A stretch of DNA of 62,442 bases from Mycogone perniciosa. Its lineage: Eukaryota; Ascomycota; Sordariomycetes; Hypocreales; Hypocreaceae. Every line of letters starts with the position of its first letter. Position 1 is the first letter of the stretch. The notes under the pieces are model-generated. The model worked only from the letters and a program-made list of their open reading frames with translations, was not told where the DNA came from and did not search any database. Location: positions 1 to 62,442 of the forward strand of contig JAOALB010000223.1 of the NCBI GenBank assembly GCA_025331125.1, read 5' to 3'. A program made the position numbers and the translations under genes. Below, one piece after another: positions 50,801 through 62,368 of the stretch.

Positions 50801-53800
50801 TTATTATTTAAAGAATTAAAACGCTAAGCTATAAGCCTATAGCCCTTTTACTATAACTTTAAATTTTAAAAGCCTATATAGCTTTATTACTATATATTCT
50901 TTAATAGTTAAAGTATTAAATATATATATATATATTTTCTTTTATATATCTTTAAATCTTTAAAATTAATAAACATTTACTATAATAAATTTAAAAGGGT
51001 ACCTTTTATATTATATATTATAGTTATATTATTTAAGTAAATAATAATATCCTTTATACTATTACTATTAGTTAAAATAGCTTTTTATTTATTGAATACT
51101 TGAGTTATTTTCTATAAAATACTTTTATTAAGTCAAATTAACTATATTGTTTTATAATTCTTGAAGTATTTCCTATATTAAAAGGCTATAACCTATAGCT
51201 TTCAAAGTAAAATATAAAGTATTAGTAAATACTATTATCCTTTTAAAGGCTATTATTTTCATTTATTTCTTAAATTTAAAAGTAGTTTTAATTTTATAAT
51301 TTAAATAAAATGTTTAAGTTTTTATTAATTTAAAGAAAAGGGCTAGCTTTAAGTAATTCCTAGTAAATTATAAAGTTTATTTTAGTTTTACTATAAATTT
51401 TGCTATAGTTTATTTATATAAGTATTAGTTTAGTTAGGTTTTATAAATAAAGGGATATTAGTTATTTAAAGATAATAGTTTAACTATAAATGAAAGCTTT
51501 AAAGTATTAAAAAGTTAAATAAGCAAAGGAATTCCGTTTTCTTTATATAAAATTACTATAAAGGTTACTTATAATATTAAAAGCATAGTTTATATAGCGT
51601 TTTTAAAAACTAAAGTTATATAATTAAAAAGATACTATGTTTTGTAAATATTTAGCATTTTATATTATATTCTTTACTTATATTAATCTATTAATTTTAT
51701 ATATATATAAACTATTTAATATATAAACTATAAAGTGATTTGCTAAATAAGGTTTAAAATATTATATAATATATATATTATAATATAAGTCTTTATAGCC
51801 TATTGTTTAATATATATGTTAAGGCTAAGCCTTTAATTTAAAAATATATTTAACTATTTTATTATATTTTCAAAAGGTAGTTCTTTTAATATTATTATAT
51901 ACTACTTATCAGCTATTTCAAAAATGATATTTTTAAAAGAATATTAGTTTTATTTTCTTTTAATTAAATAATATAGTATTATTTTTACTTTATTATTAAA
52001 CCTTTTAACTTATAGCTATTCTTTAAATTGTTATTTAATTAAAGGAATCATTAATAAATAAAAATACTATATTGTTTATATAGCTAATAATTTGTAATTT
52101 ATTAAAAAAGATTGTTTTATTACTATTTTATAAAATTAAATAAAGATTATATATAGATAATATATTAAAGTTATATAAAGTAAAAAAAGAATTAAAGATA
52201 TTAATAAGCTTTAATAAAGGCTATAGTTTAAAAGGAGTGGTTTAATTATTATCTTTTATAGTTTAATTTAAACTTTATAGTTTATTATAAAGAATTAAAT
52301 TTATTTAACTATATAGTTAATCTAGCTTTATATATATAATTAAAATATTAACCTATTAATAAAGACTATATTAAAGGCCCTTTAAATATTAATAATAATC
52401 AAGGTAATTGTTTTACTATTATAAAAGGCTATTTGAATTTTATAAATTAAAGTGATAATTAAATCAATATAGAATCTTTTGAAAGGATATATAAATTTAT
52501 TAAATATCTAGAGTTTGTTATATAATCAATATATAGAGTATTTTTATATAATAAAGTATTTTAGTTTTGGATTTAAATATAAAAGGAGTAAAACTAATCT
52601 TTATACTTTTAAAAATAGTAAATTTGTCTTCTTTAAATTAAAGATTATTATTACTTTAAGTAACTTAAAAGTAAATAAACAATATTTAGTTTTAAAGCAA
52701 ACCTTATAAGAAGTATAAATATATTCCTTGATTACTTAGTAATAAATTTATAGAAAGTCTTTTATAATATTCTTAATATTAAAAGATATATTTAAAAAAT
52801 ATATTATAAGTATTATTACTTTATGTTATAAAATTACTAAAAGGAAATTAATTTTTTATTCTTAATTAAATAAACCTTATAGGTCTTTCAAATTATTTAT
52901 TATTATATATCTTTTAAATATAATATTAGAAAAGGCTATAGCCTTTATTTTAAAAGGTAAAACTATAGTTTCTTTTATATTTAACTTTTTTTATAGTTTA
53001 AAAAAAAGATTAATTCTATAGTACATTTACTATTTTAATTAATATATTAAAAAGTAACAATAAAGTTTTAATTATTTAATTTATAAAGATTATTATTAAT
53101 TAAAAGGGGGGGAAGGTTTAATCCCCTTTTTTATTAAAGTTAGGAAATATTGTTTATTATTATCCCCTTTAACGTTTAGCTTTTTTCAAGGCATTAAACT
53201 ATAAATTAAGGTTATAATTATAATATTAAATAGAATATAATTAAAGCCAGTAAATACAAAGTTTTTAATATATCTTTTATTAATAATATATTTAAAAAGG
53301 CTATATTTATTATATTATTAAATATAAGGGTTAGAGAGTTTAATAGATTTAAAGAAAAAAAGCTAGTTTTAAAGGCTTAATTAACTATTAATATACTTTT
53401 ATTTTTATTATTAATTGTATATTATATAAAGTATATAGTATTAAACTGTTTTATTACTATATAGCTTTTAGTAACTAATTATATAAATAAAGGTATAAAG
53501 GTATTCCAATATATTATACTTTTTATAAAAGTAAATAATTATTATTTTATTAATATAAATCTCTAAACGGTTTTATATAATTTTAATAAATAGTTATTTA
53601 GCTTAAAACTTTATTTTTTTATTTATATATATAAAAACTTGTAAGTAAATACTATAATGTATTTAAATTATTATTTAAAAGAAAATTTAAAATTCTTTAT
53701 ATATTATTATATAGTAATATCTTTTTAAGCAATACTTATATATAGTCTTTATATTATAATAACATTATAGCCTTTTTCGCTATAAAGGTAAATATAGTAT

Positions 53801-54600
53801 TATATATTTATATTACTTTATTAACATTAATTTATTATACTATTAAAGTTTAAAAAGAAAATCTTTATCAGTTAATTTAAAAATAAAAACAAATACTATT
53901 TTTCTTTATTAATTTTAATATAATTACTTTAAGAATTAAATATTAAATAGATTTTAATAAATCTATATTTTTACTTTTAATTTAATAGCTTTAAAGTAAT
54001 TTACCTTTATATTATTAAAAGACTTTAAATGTTTTTTAAATAGCTTAAACTATATATATATATACGATTATTAAACTACTTTAACTTTTATAATATTTAA
54101 ATAAACCTTACTTTTATTTTTTTATTAAAAAGCTTTTATTTAATTCAAATTATTAGGTATTTAATTTCTAGGGTTACATTTAAAAAGAATTATTAAATTT
54201 TATTAAAGAATCTTTATAATTAATAAATAAATATAATATATTTTATATTTTTATATTAGTAATTTAAAACTTTGTTTAATAAAAACCTATAAATCCCTTT
54301 TAATATTAATAAAAAGGTTTTTAATTTAATATATTTTAAATATTATTATAATATATATTAAAAGGAAACATAATATATTAAAAGGGAGATTAATATATAG
54401 TTTCTTGATATAAAAGTTTTGAAAGACTTTTAATTATAATTTAATTATAACATTATTATTATTAAACTAATTAATAATACTTTAAATTAAACTATATTTT
54501 AGTATATTAACTTTCCTTTAATAATTAACCAAGCTTAGTAGTAATAGTATTACTATAAAAGTTTGTTTTTGCTTTAATCAAAACAATATTCTTTACTTTT
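47807..54600 (-). mobile_element. Repeat family F, copy 3 (inverted, RIP-degraded)
   Basis: About 6.8 kb of AT-rich DNA. The reverse complement of 52.9-54.3 kb aligns with copy 1 at 34.98-36.48 kb. The clearest block is 53984-54085 against 35146-35250. Another is the GGGGATAATAATAAA block at about 53110-53200 against 36225-36310. The rest (47.8-52.8 kb) has the same texture, but its alignment was not followed base by base. No ORF is believable; the 64-codon ORF at 52515-52709 is a chance one. Confidence 0.55.
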
Positions 54601-54612
54601 TATTATATTTTC

Positions 54613-54690
54613 TATTAAACTATAAATCTTATCAAAGTAAAGCTTTATACATTATATATAAATAAATAACCTTATATTCTATATAATATA
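54613..54690 (+). repeat. 78-bp direct repeat, left copy
   Basis: Starts TATTAAACTATAAATCTTAT and ends ATATAATATA. Repeated at 54953-55030 with only a few transitions and single-base changes. The enclosed 262 bp keep more GC (for example GATAACGCGCC and TTTCGCGCGAAAC) than the repeats around them. Confidence 0.8.
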
Positions 54691-54952
54691 CCCTTTAAAT
54701 GCAATAGTTTAGATAACGCGCCTATATTCCCTATAATCCTATATAAAGGCAAGGTATAGCGGACTTTTCTATTAACCTTAACTATAGCTGCAGTGCCTAG
54801 ATCTAGTTAAACCAAGACTTTTTTCCAGATATATTTACTTATTCCCTTTTAAGGGGAACCTTAATATATTTCAATTCCTTTAAAATAGAATTAAACTTAT
54901 AAACTAGAGCTATATTGGATAATTTCGCGCGAAACAATACCAGGCTTATAAC

Positions 54953-55030
54953 TATTAAACTATAAATCCTGCAAAAGCAAAGCTTTATACTTTATATATA
55001 AATTAATAACCTTATATACTATATAATATT
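54953..55030 (+). repeat. 78-bp direct repeat, right copy
   Basis: Starts TATTAAACTATAAATCCTGC and contains AAAGCTTTATAC. Partner of 54613-54690. The pair could be remains of a short LTR-like or tandemly duplicated element; no target duplication was seen. Confidence 0.8.
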
Positions 55031-55469
55031 TTCTTAAATATATATACATTTAAATTAAAGGGACTACTGCTTATAGGCTTTAAAGCTATTGTAAATAAAG
55101 GTTCAATACTATTAATAGTTTAAAAGTATTATAAGTATAAACGTTAATATAATGTGCCAAGACCTAGTGTTATAGGAGGGAAGTTGGTTTAAGCCTTGAA
55201 ATTCAATATATTAATTACATGTGTAGGGTAGGGAAACTGCCCAGATTATAAAATTAAATTAAAAGTCAGACCGTTATGTTAGGCTGCAAAAGTAAAGAGT
55301 ACACTTTAGCAACTATAGCCAATAGTGTCTTAGAGTTGCTGCGTCATACGTTAACACGTTTATGATAGATAACATTCAGCCGGATCGAGCAAGTTTATCG
55401 CGGTCACGGCGCCAATTAGTCACGTCTAAAGGCCAAATTTACTTCATTTGACTTGAGGGCAGCGCTGGC
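55031..55469. other. Transition into island 2 and GNAT 3' region
   Basis: The first 110 bases are still AT-rich; from about 55150 the composition becomes balanced. No ORF or motif was identified. The 3' untranslated region of the minus-strand acetyltransferase gene should lie in the right-hand part. Confidence 0.45.
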
Positions 55470-56174
55470 TTATGCATGTCTGAGTATCATCGAATAGTGC
55501 TTGACCCCAAAAATAGACAAAACTCGCACGTCTTGAAACCCAGCGGCCGCGTAAAGTGATCGTCCGGCAGGAGTGGCAAGGAGGTAGCAATCCTTGCCCT
55601 CTCTTGCCGCACGATCGATACCCCATTCTAAAAGAACTCTACCAATGCCCCTTCGTTGCTGTTGTGGATCGACGCCTAGATAGTCCAGATCTACCCCAAA
55701 TTCAAGTTAAAGAGATTCGTGATAAACAGGGCACTGTGTAAAGTACATACGCCAGACGTCTCTTAGACCCCTTGCACCGAATGTGTCTTGGTGGTCCGCG
55801 GCGACAACAGTTCGCAACTCAGCATATGCCTCCCGATCAAATCCTTCGGGTGGTTCTGGGATGGTTTGCTTGAGATCTGTGGCTGGTCTAACACCCTCGC
55901 TGATCGGAAGGTCCCAAAGGGCAAAGCCCACGATTTGATCATTGCCATCGTCTATAGCCACTACCATGACTGTCTGTGACGAAGATAGGCTGCATGATTT
56001 ACGCACTGTACGCCACGAGTATGCTGTATCTCCATCTGGCACATCCTTCGGCTGTAGGTGGAGGGGAAATAGCTGGCGGGCAATGACGTCAGTTGTTGGA
56101 TGGAATGCAGCGCTACAGATGCGTGCAATTGTAGGAATATCCTGCTCTGTGGCTTCTCGCACGCGTATCGACAT
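55470..56174 (-). CDS. GNAT-family N-acetyltransferase, 214 aa, one intron
   Basis: Transfers acetyl from acetyl-CoA to an amine; the acceptor cannot be told. Exon 1 is 56174-55751 and exon 2 is 55690-55470, joined across a 60-nt intron; the exons total 645 nt. The spliced protein begins MSIRVREATEQDIPTIARI (the usual GNAT beta1-alpha1 start), has IVGFALWDLP (81-90), and carries the acetyl-CoA binding motif LDYLGVDPQQQRRGIGRVLLEWG (143-165), with the Q-x-x-x-G-x-G/A signature intact at QRRGIG. It ends with LLATPAGRSLYAAAGF (178-193), typical of fungal members. An unspliced reading meets a TAA inside the intron and looks truncated. The start is chosen by homology at the N-terminus and by an A-rich context (AAAAAAATGTCG). 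A longer reading from 56336 is less likely. No RIP damage. Confidence 0.9.
55691..55750 (-). other. 60-nt intron in the GNAT gene
   Basis: Minus-strand 5' splice site GTATGT (55750-55745), branch-like TTTAACTTG, and 3' site GGGGTAG ending at 55691. Removing it joins TGG-C to AT-CTG in frame, giving DVWHLDYLGVDP, the expected GNAT beta4 strand. It also removes the in-frame stop. Confidence 0.92.
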
Positions 56175-56519
56175 TTTTTTTAGTGAACGACCACTAAATG
56201 AGACCGGGTCTGAAAATTTTGACATCACGAAAACCGGAGGACATTTCTTTTCGCATGTAAATCTCTTAGACATCAGATTTAACTTGTCAAATGCCAAGCC
56301 TGTTATTACGAGTAGAAGGGCGATGTGGGTCGGCACGCCCTAGGGCGTGTTTTGTGCTGCCTACCTAAGGATGTTAGTAATAGTACACAATTACAATTGC
56401 GTCCGCTTCACTCTTCAAAAGAGAGAGGAGAGGGACCAGGAGGTTGAACAACTTTTGAACCAATCATGTAATACAGTAGGCGTTGGTTCGTGATCATCTT
56501 CATACATAGTACATCCTTG
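56175..56519. other. GNAT 5' region
   Basis: GC-balanced, no gene. The GNAT reading frame stays open upstream to 56336, but the translated sequence there has no family similarity. A plus-strand ORF (55942-56343) is a shadow of the GNAT gene. Confidence 0.5.
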
Positions 56520-56753
56520 CTATCCTTCCGCGGATCTGACGACTGAAAGATCAGACCCAACGACGATGACGATACCACTAGCAAAGTCTGTTCCTACAGC
56601 ACTGATCCTGAGGTACCTACAATTGGACCTGCCACACGGTATAAAGAATCCACAGGATTTAAGTGCCACGGCATGGACGAAGACGTCCTTCCTAAAGTCG
56701 GGGACGGGGAGGTCCTCGGTCAGACGTATTGGAGGGCCCCAGGGCCAAAACAA
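56520..56753 (-). pseudogene. Fragment of a zinc-type alcohol dehydrogenase/enoyl reductase (N-terminal)
   Basis: The minus-strand reading contains GPPIRLTEDLPVPDFRKD, VFVHAVALKSCGFFI and GTDFASGIVIVVGSDLS. This is the pattern of the N-terminal GroES-like fold of medium-chain reductases, such as trans-acting enoyl reductases of fungal polyketide clusters: a P.P....D.V.V...ALNPVD. stretch, then GCDFAG.VV..GSDV. The expected NPVD reads KSCG and GCDFAG reads GTDFASG. The reading stops shortly after, with no nucleotide-binding domain downstream. I take it as a decayed gene fragment; the family assignment rests on eye-matched motifs only. Confidence 0.5.
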
Positions 56754-59605
56754 GTTCCTTCATCCAATGCTATTCGTATCTGTATAGTAGCTATGTGGTT
56801 GGTAATTTGAGGGTGGAGATTCGGCAAGTAACCACCAGAGTGGTACAAAATGAATAAGTTACAACATGGTTATTGCCCATCTTAGTAGATATCCCTTGCA
56901 CTCACTCTTTAAAGGCGTCGGAGGATTCGGTAGCCCGTTATAGGTGGTACAAATTCGACAGTATAGGAAGTTAGCCAGTCATTGAGGCGAATGCCAATCA
57001 CTGTGAATATCTTGACCCAAGTATCATTCCGCCGTCCATCGAAGCTGGTTGAATTACATTGAAAACACAGCATTCAAGCTACACGTCTGGAGTTGGCGGA
57101 ATATAACGCATAAAAGGGTTCAGGGACTCAACTATTGTCCACGGGAGGATCAGGGGCATCTGCCGGTCCTCAGCCAAGCACAATCAGCATCACCAGGAAG
57201 GATAAATGGTTGACATCCAAGAGCCATGGATAAAAGGTTGTCTAATTGATACACTGTCCATTAGATGCGAGAGTAAGGTTCACACTGCTCCCGTGAAGTC
57301 TCATCGAGGGTGGCGTAAATCCAGACGCAGCGTTGGACCATCCGGATGAACCCTCATACATCATGAGCAGTGTTACTCAATGAGGCTCTTTATAAGTCGG
57401 TGGTGGAGCGGATATAAGTCTGTAGTGAGAAAGGTTGATAGGGCCAACTTCATTATTACCTAGGAACGTAGTTGTCAAATACAATATAACCTACACTACT
57501 AGCTATAATTGCTGAGGTGTACACTTCACTTTTGCTGGTCTGGTACAGCGGTTTGACAGTGGTGCCCTTGTCTGTATATGCAGCGAGGAGTTTATTAACG
57601 GGAGAAGAGGGTAGTTAGGGCCGGCTAAGGGCCCCCGAAGGTAGAGAATATTTCTTATAGTAGCAGCAAATTGCATGTCTACCTCTGAGATGAGGAGATA
57701 ATGAGATGAGGAGATAATGAGATAAATAAACTGAAGGACTGCCAAAAGAGGTTCAGGAAGTGTGCTCATCGTTGCCGCGTGACAGGATATTGTTTTTACC
57801 AGACACGGAAAGGTAGAATTGTTTTCGGGGAAAATAGGGGTGGACAGGGAATCTTAGAAGTGCATGCAGGAAGTCGGGATTTAGGGCCTAGGCAGTTCAC
57901 TTGGCACAGGTAACAGTGCATGCGAGGCACGTCGTACGGCGCCACAACTGAGGTGAGGGATGTAAGCATCGCTGACGCACCGGTGTTAAGGACATCACCC
58001 AGGCCCACAAGATTGACCAACTGTCTAACCAGCACATACACCTTTAGATATATGGCTATGATCGTGTCGTACTCAAACGGCGGAGAGTGGTGTTTAGAAG
58101 TCATTCAAGGTTAGCAGGTGGCAGCTGCACTCAGGGCTCTCAATCAACACAGCTGTCAAACTAAACAGGATGCCAAATACTTTCCATAAAACACGAAATT
58201 TTGGGACGCTTACTTGATGGTATGACTTGTTAGCTGTTCACCAGAACTAGGGTTTCTGTTGACTTGTTTATAATGTAATTACGTATATATCACCGGGTAA
58301 ACTCTCGCCTTGCAGCAGCAGAGTGCGTATATGAAAGTCTACTATTAATCAGCTAGTTGGTTTCTATAATTTAAGCGTGATATTGTGTTTCCATTATAAC
58401 GTAGAGCTTCCAATGGGTTTTTTTGGAGTTGCCGGCCCGAGATCGCTTCATTCAGCATTCACAAGTGTCATTTTACATTCCTAATTGGGCGGAACCCTTG
58501 CCAGAATAATAATAGTAGAGCATCCGCAAGATTAGTGTCTCCTTCCCGCCCGTTTTTCGATGCTACTACAAGGAAGGATCAATCTGGCCGGGTATAGCCA
58601 AACCTACGGAATGCTTGTAGCTTCCTACCCTAGCTACATATTTGGTACTCCATTAAGTGCGGTCTAAAGCTTTGAGAAGGATAGGGTTTTCAGAAAATGT
58701 CGTAGAATTATTAACTTACGACTCTATCAGTTCATAGATGGATATATTTTGTTGAAGGAAACGTGACATAAAACCCCGTTCTGCCTGCCCAATCCACTTG
58801 AAGGCCTGCATGGTGATGTCACTGCAAGAGATCAGTCAATAGTTTCCTCTATTTGGATACATCATATGCTTGACAGATCAATGTCCCTATTCATTGATAT
58901 GCCCCTGCCCGACGTGGGGTTCGGGCTTCAGTTGACTTTTTAAGGTGGCGGGTCCCGCGGAAGCTATGTATTCGGAGGGCGCAGCAAAGCAGCGATGGCC
59001 ATATTTAGTCATGTCTTTCGGACTACTTACCGCTCTGACATCACTTACGATACTAGCTTGTGATTTAGTAGTATCGAATTACTCCTGCGTTGTATACTTC
59101 CTTTTGCGAATGGAATTATTCCAGCTTAATAGTAGTCGGATAAATGGAATGGGCGCTAAGGTTGGAGGCATAATTCCAAACGACCGATTGGACAAATGGC
59201 TCATTTAGGCACAAATAACCCTTGTTAATACGGATCCATAATTTGGTCTAATTTCCCCAAGAATCCTCGTGTCAGCCTTACTAGCCTTTGAACCAAGCTA
59301 GGCATCCTTCGTGCTTTGGTCGGGGCAACAGTTGGTAAAAGTTATATTGGCAAGATCCTAAGCACTCCGCAAGCACTGTATTTTGCCCAATGGATGACTG
59401 CTTTTTCAAACTAGATGAAGCAAAGTGAAATTACCCCGTTTCAATGCACCCGACTCGCGTTGTGCCTCGTTTTCATCGTACTTTATCCGGCCATTATGGT
59501 TCCCCATATTAAAACAGTTCCAGAATTTACGAGTAGATAGACAGAGATACACTTGTATTTTCCAGTTTCCTTATTCGATAATGCATGAGCACTTGACATG
59601 ACTTT
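56754..59605. other. Long region without a recognised gene
   Basis: GC-balanced single-copy DNA of 2.85 kb. Minus-strand ORFs at 57503-57769 (88 codons) and 57796-58104 (102 codons, with a hydrophobic AIYLKVYVLVRQLVNLVGL helix) and a plus-strand one at 58945-59208 (no ATG at its start) have no recognised similarity. The 102-codon one might be a remnant of a transcription-factor C-terminus, but this is a guess. No RIP-like bias. It may hold small spliced genes not resolvable by eye. Confidence 0.4.
57687..57723 (+). repeat. 16-bp tandem repeat GAGATGAGGAGATAAT
   Basis: Two exact units (57687-57702 and 57703-57718) plus five bases of a third. Minor polymorphic-type repeat in non-coding DNA. 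Confidence 0.85.
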
Positions 59606-60676
59606 ATGACAATTTGGTCTTCTTTTTTGGACAACCGCACACTACCTCATTCTCTCCGGACGGTGTTCTCTGTGGTTCAACAAGGTGTGACGACAATGAT
59701 AAGCTTGTTCCGAGGAAGAAGGCGAAACCTCGTTGCGGTGGTTGGGATATCTCTCATTTTACTCGTCGTCATCCATCAGATCAGTTACATGGATGATTTT
59801 GCACTCGCCAGTCGGTTATCAGAGTCGATGGATGTGATCAAAGAATGCCCTCGAACCGCCATCAAACCAGTCAACGATTCTCGATTGGGTTTTGACTCAG
59901 GCATCCCCAACATCATTCATCAAATTTGGAAAAATAACGATGTCAGCACGTACTCTCTGGGGGCGTCACATGACTCGTGGAAGACCATGTTTGAACCAAT
60001 GAATTACACAGTGAAACTGTGGACTGATAATGACCTTCTCGGACTCATCAAAACCAAATATTCTTGGCTGTTACCAACCTATGAGGGCTACTCGCAAAAT
60101 ATTCAGCGAGCAGATGTAGCCAGACTGGTGGTGGTCCATGCGGAAGGCGGAATGTACGCTGATTTAGATGTGCATCCAAAGTCAGCTGAGGGAATCGTGT
60201 GTTTGCAGCATCTTCGCCTGCAAGGTGTTTTTGCTCCTACCGGAGCAACCACGGGACTAAGTAACCATTTTTTTATGGCGGAGCAAGGATCAGAGTTCCT
60301 TAAATGGACACTCCAGGAAGCCAAACGACGCGGGGGATCAACGTCAAAACGAATTCTTTTATCGTACCTTGAAGTCTTCTGGTCCACGGGCCCACTGATG
60401 GTGACCTCGGCGTTTCGACAGTACGCATGGGTTTACAGTGGAGGGGATCATAGATTGGGGGTATTAGACGAGAGTTACAGGAGATCAGTCATTGGACACG
60501 CAGCGGGTCGGTCATGGCATAAGTTGGATGGTCAACTCTTGAATTTTGTTGCGGACAATGCGAGTGTGGAGAGCCTCTGGGTCACTGTTTGTTCGCTAGC
60601 CGTTCTTTTTGGACTAGTCTTCATTATGATCAGGTGGTATGGGCAACGACCCAGGTCTGGCAAGTGCCCCAGATAA
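59606..60676 (+). CDS. GT32-type membrane glycosyltransferase, 356 aa
   Basis: Probable Golgi sugar transferase of the family containing Och1 and the inositol-phosphoceramide mannosyltransferases Sur1/Csh1. Seen: an N-terminal membrane anchor (about 42-57, preceded by RGRRR, a type II signal anchor); the family opening IPNIIHQIWK (100-109); KLWTDND (137-143); NIQRADVARLVVVHAEGGMYADLDV (165-189) with the metal-binding DxD at 186-188; WSTGP (259-263); H-x-x-GRSW (298-304); and a second hydrophobic segment (about 324-343) near the C-terminus followed by basic residues, as in Sur1-like members. Possible N-glycosylation at Asn133 and Asn318. Met31 (59696) would place the anchor closer to the start, as usual, and may be the true start. 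No intron is needed. The donor/acceptor pair cannot be told. Confidence 0.88.
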   Translation: MTIWSSFLDNRTLPHSLRTVFSVVQQGVTTMISLFRGRRRNLVAVVGISLILLVVIHQISYMDDFALASRLSESMDVIKECPRTAIKPVNDSRLGFDSGIPNIIHQIWKNNDVSTYSLGASHDSWKTMFEPMNYTVKLWTDNDLLGLIKTKYSWLLPTYEGYSQNIQRADVARLVVVHAEGGMYADLDVHPKSAEGIVCLQHLRLQGVFAPTGATTGLSNHFFMAEQGSEFLKWTLQEAKRRGGSTSKRILLSYLEVFWSTGPLMVTSAFRQYAWVYSGGDHRLGVLDESYRRSVIGHAAGRSWHKLDGQLLNFVADNASVESLWVTVCSLAVLFGLVFIMIRWYGQRPRSGKCPR

Positions 60677-61812
60677 GGAGGCTGGCATGTTTTGTCTCAA
60701 ATGGTCTCTTGCATAATACTAGTAATAACGAAGAACCGTACGGAGTACTCCACATTACCATACACAGACAAGAGGGACATAGTATATAATAAAATATTCG
60801 TTTCTTTATTTTTAAACTATATATTTTTTCTTTCATCTTCCATAGGCTTTTATGCTAATACATTGATGGATTTTAGGTGGCGTAAAACTTCCGTGCTATA
60901 TGTGTTAGCAATAACATCCATGAAGCAACTCAACGAAAGCTGAATTGAAAACGAAGGGGAAAAAAGCTTGGCCAGTGATGAATGAGGGTCTAGGGTGATT
61001 GATTTGTCATTTAAACGTTACTAGTACTGCCATTAACGGGCTAAATACGAGGCGCACGCCTCAGCCAAGACGGCAATTCTCCGGGTGCATCTTCAACAGC
61101 CTGGAGGATCCTAGATCATAGTACTATCTAATATATACTATCTTTTCAGCCATTGCTCGTTTTCAGTGCCGCGTATTGTATTGCCGTTTAAGGTTGTGCT
61201 TACCCCTTTCCTTCACATATCAATGAAGTGCTCAGCTCCGTATATGACAGGTATACTATAACCGCCGTTCCCGAAATAACCTAGGTATGACATGTGTATT
61301 CTGTACAGAGTAGTAGTAGCGGACTGGCTTGTGCCCCGCAACTTTCGGCCCGATATCACTTCATTACTCGGGGTAATATTGTGCCGTCGGCCCGCTAATC
61401 AGCCAATGGTCTCAAGAACCTGCATCCTTCGATCGGTCTATAATTATGGATACAGCCCCGTTGCCTTGCTTCTCTTAAGTCTTGGCATAATAGCGTGAGG
61501 CTAATATAAGGCTTTTTTAAAGTTTCTTATTGTTTGCCTTGTAGTTAGGTTGGGACTCTCTCGACTTTACAATATTTATTAAGCCTTACGCCTACATTCA
61601 AGCACTGTATAATATATTCACTAGGCGTCAGAGATAGTATATGCCAAGAGAATTCACTATAGTGTATTAAGCATCCAAACACGCGCATACAGTTTCCAAC
61701 TAATATATATATCTAAGCCTAATTAGGCCCAAGTCACTCGCTAGCTATTTTTAACTTTAAAGATATATCCAAGTTATTTTTTCAAGTTTAAGCTATATAG
61801 AGATTTACCTGC
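60677..61812. other. Glycosyltransferase 3' region and intergenic DNA
   Basis: Non-coding. ATAATAAAATATT near 60787 may serve as a polyadenylation signal. ORFs at 60692-60943 and 61292-61498 lack any recognised similarity. AT content rises from about 61500 toward the solo LTR. The last five bases before it, CCTGC, are the left target duplication. Confidence 0.5.
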
Positions 61813-62085
61813 TGTTAGGTTACGTAGGCTAAGGACCTACCACTTATTAGCGCTTATTAGCGCTAGGGAGCTCTTATCTGCTTATACAGCAGATACAAGC
61901 TGATATATATATTGTATAAGTAATGTGTTAGACTGGATAAGCGCTTACAACGCATACATTCTACCTTTTCCTTTGTGTTAGCTATATATATATATAGCGA
62001 GGCTATTGCGGCACATTCTTCAATAGAATCAAGCTTTATTACCTATCTCTTAATGCTCTCTATAGCTATACTGCGCTCCGTTACA
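61813..62085 (+). repeat. Copia-type solo LTR with CCTGC/CCTAC duplication
   Basis: A 273-bp LTR with canonical ends TGTTAGG...GTTACA, homologous to 34593-34865. Flanks are CCTGC (61808-61812) and CCTAC (62086-62090), a 5-bp target duplication with one G/A difference. No internal region on either side, so it is a solo LTR. It is less RIP-mutated than the other copy. Confidence 0.9.
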
Positions 62086-62368
62086 CCTACTATAGAAATT
62101 ATTAAAGCTTAAGGGCAGTTTACCTTTTTATAATTATACTATATAGAAATTTTTTAGCTTTATATTTTACTATTGCCTTATAAGTAAATAATAGTTAAAA
62201 TTTTAGTATAAAAAGGCAGGTTAAGGTAAATATTGTTATTATACTATAAAGAGTATAAAAGCTTTAAGGCTTTATAGAAAGCTATAGCTAGGAATATATT
62301 AAGGCCTTATTAAATAACTAGAGCTTATATAATAAAGCATTAATATTGCATTAAACTATAAACAGTTA
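62086..62368. other. AT-rich spacer, no gene seen
   Basis: RIP-like AT-rich DNA between the solo LTR and the start of the next LTR. No ORF or recognisable repeat. Confidence 0.5.

Noticed and set aside
52515..52709. 64-codon ORF in AT-rich DNA
   Set aside because: Phe/Tyr/Lys/Ile-rich composition follows directly from base composition; it lies within repeat family F.
57796..58104. 102-codon minus-strand ORF as a transcription-factor fragment
   Set aside because: Only a hydrophobic helix-like stretch is suggestive; no zinc cluster or other definable motif.
58945..59208. 87-codon ORF starting with GTG
   Set aside because: GTG starts are not expected in fungal nuclear genes. No homology or splice signals seen.
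58411..61400. Similar short words (CGGCCCGA.ATC.CTTCATT) near 58440 and 61350
   Set aside because: Only about 20 bases are comparable; too short to call a repeat.
34593..62085. The two Copia LTRs as ends of one 27-kb element
   Set aside because: Each has its own flanking duplication (AATAA; CCTGC/CCTAC), so they are independent solo LTRs.
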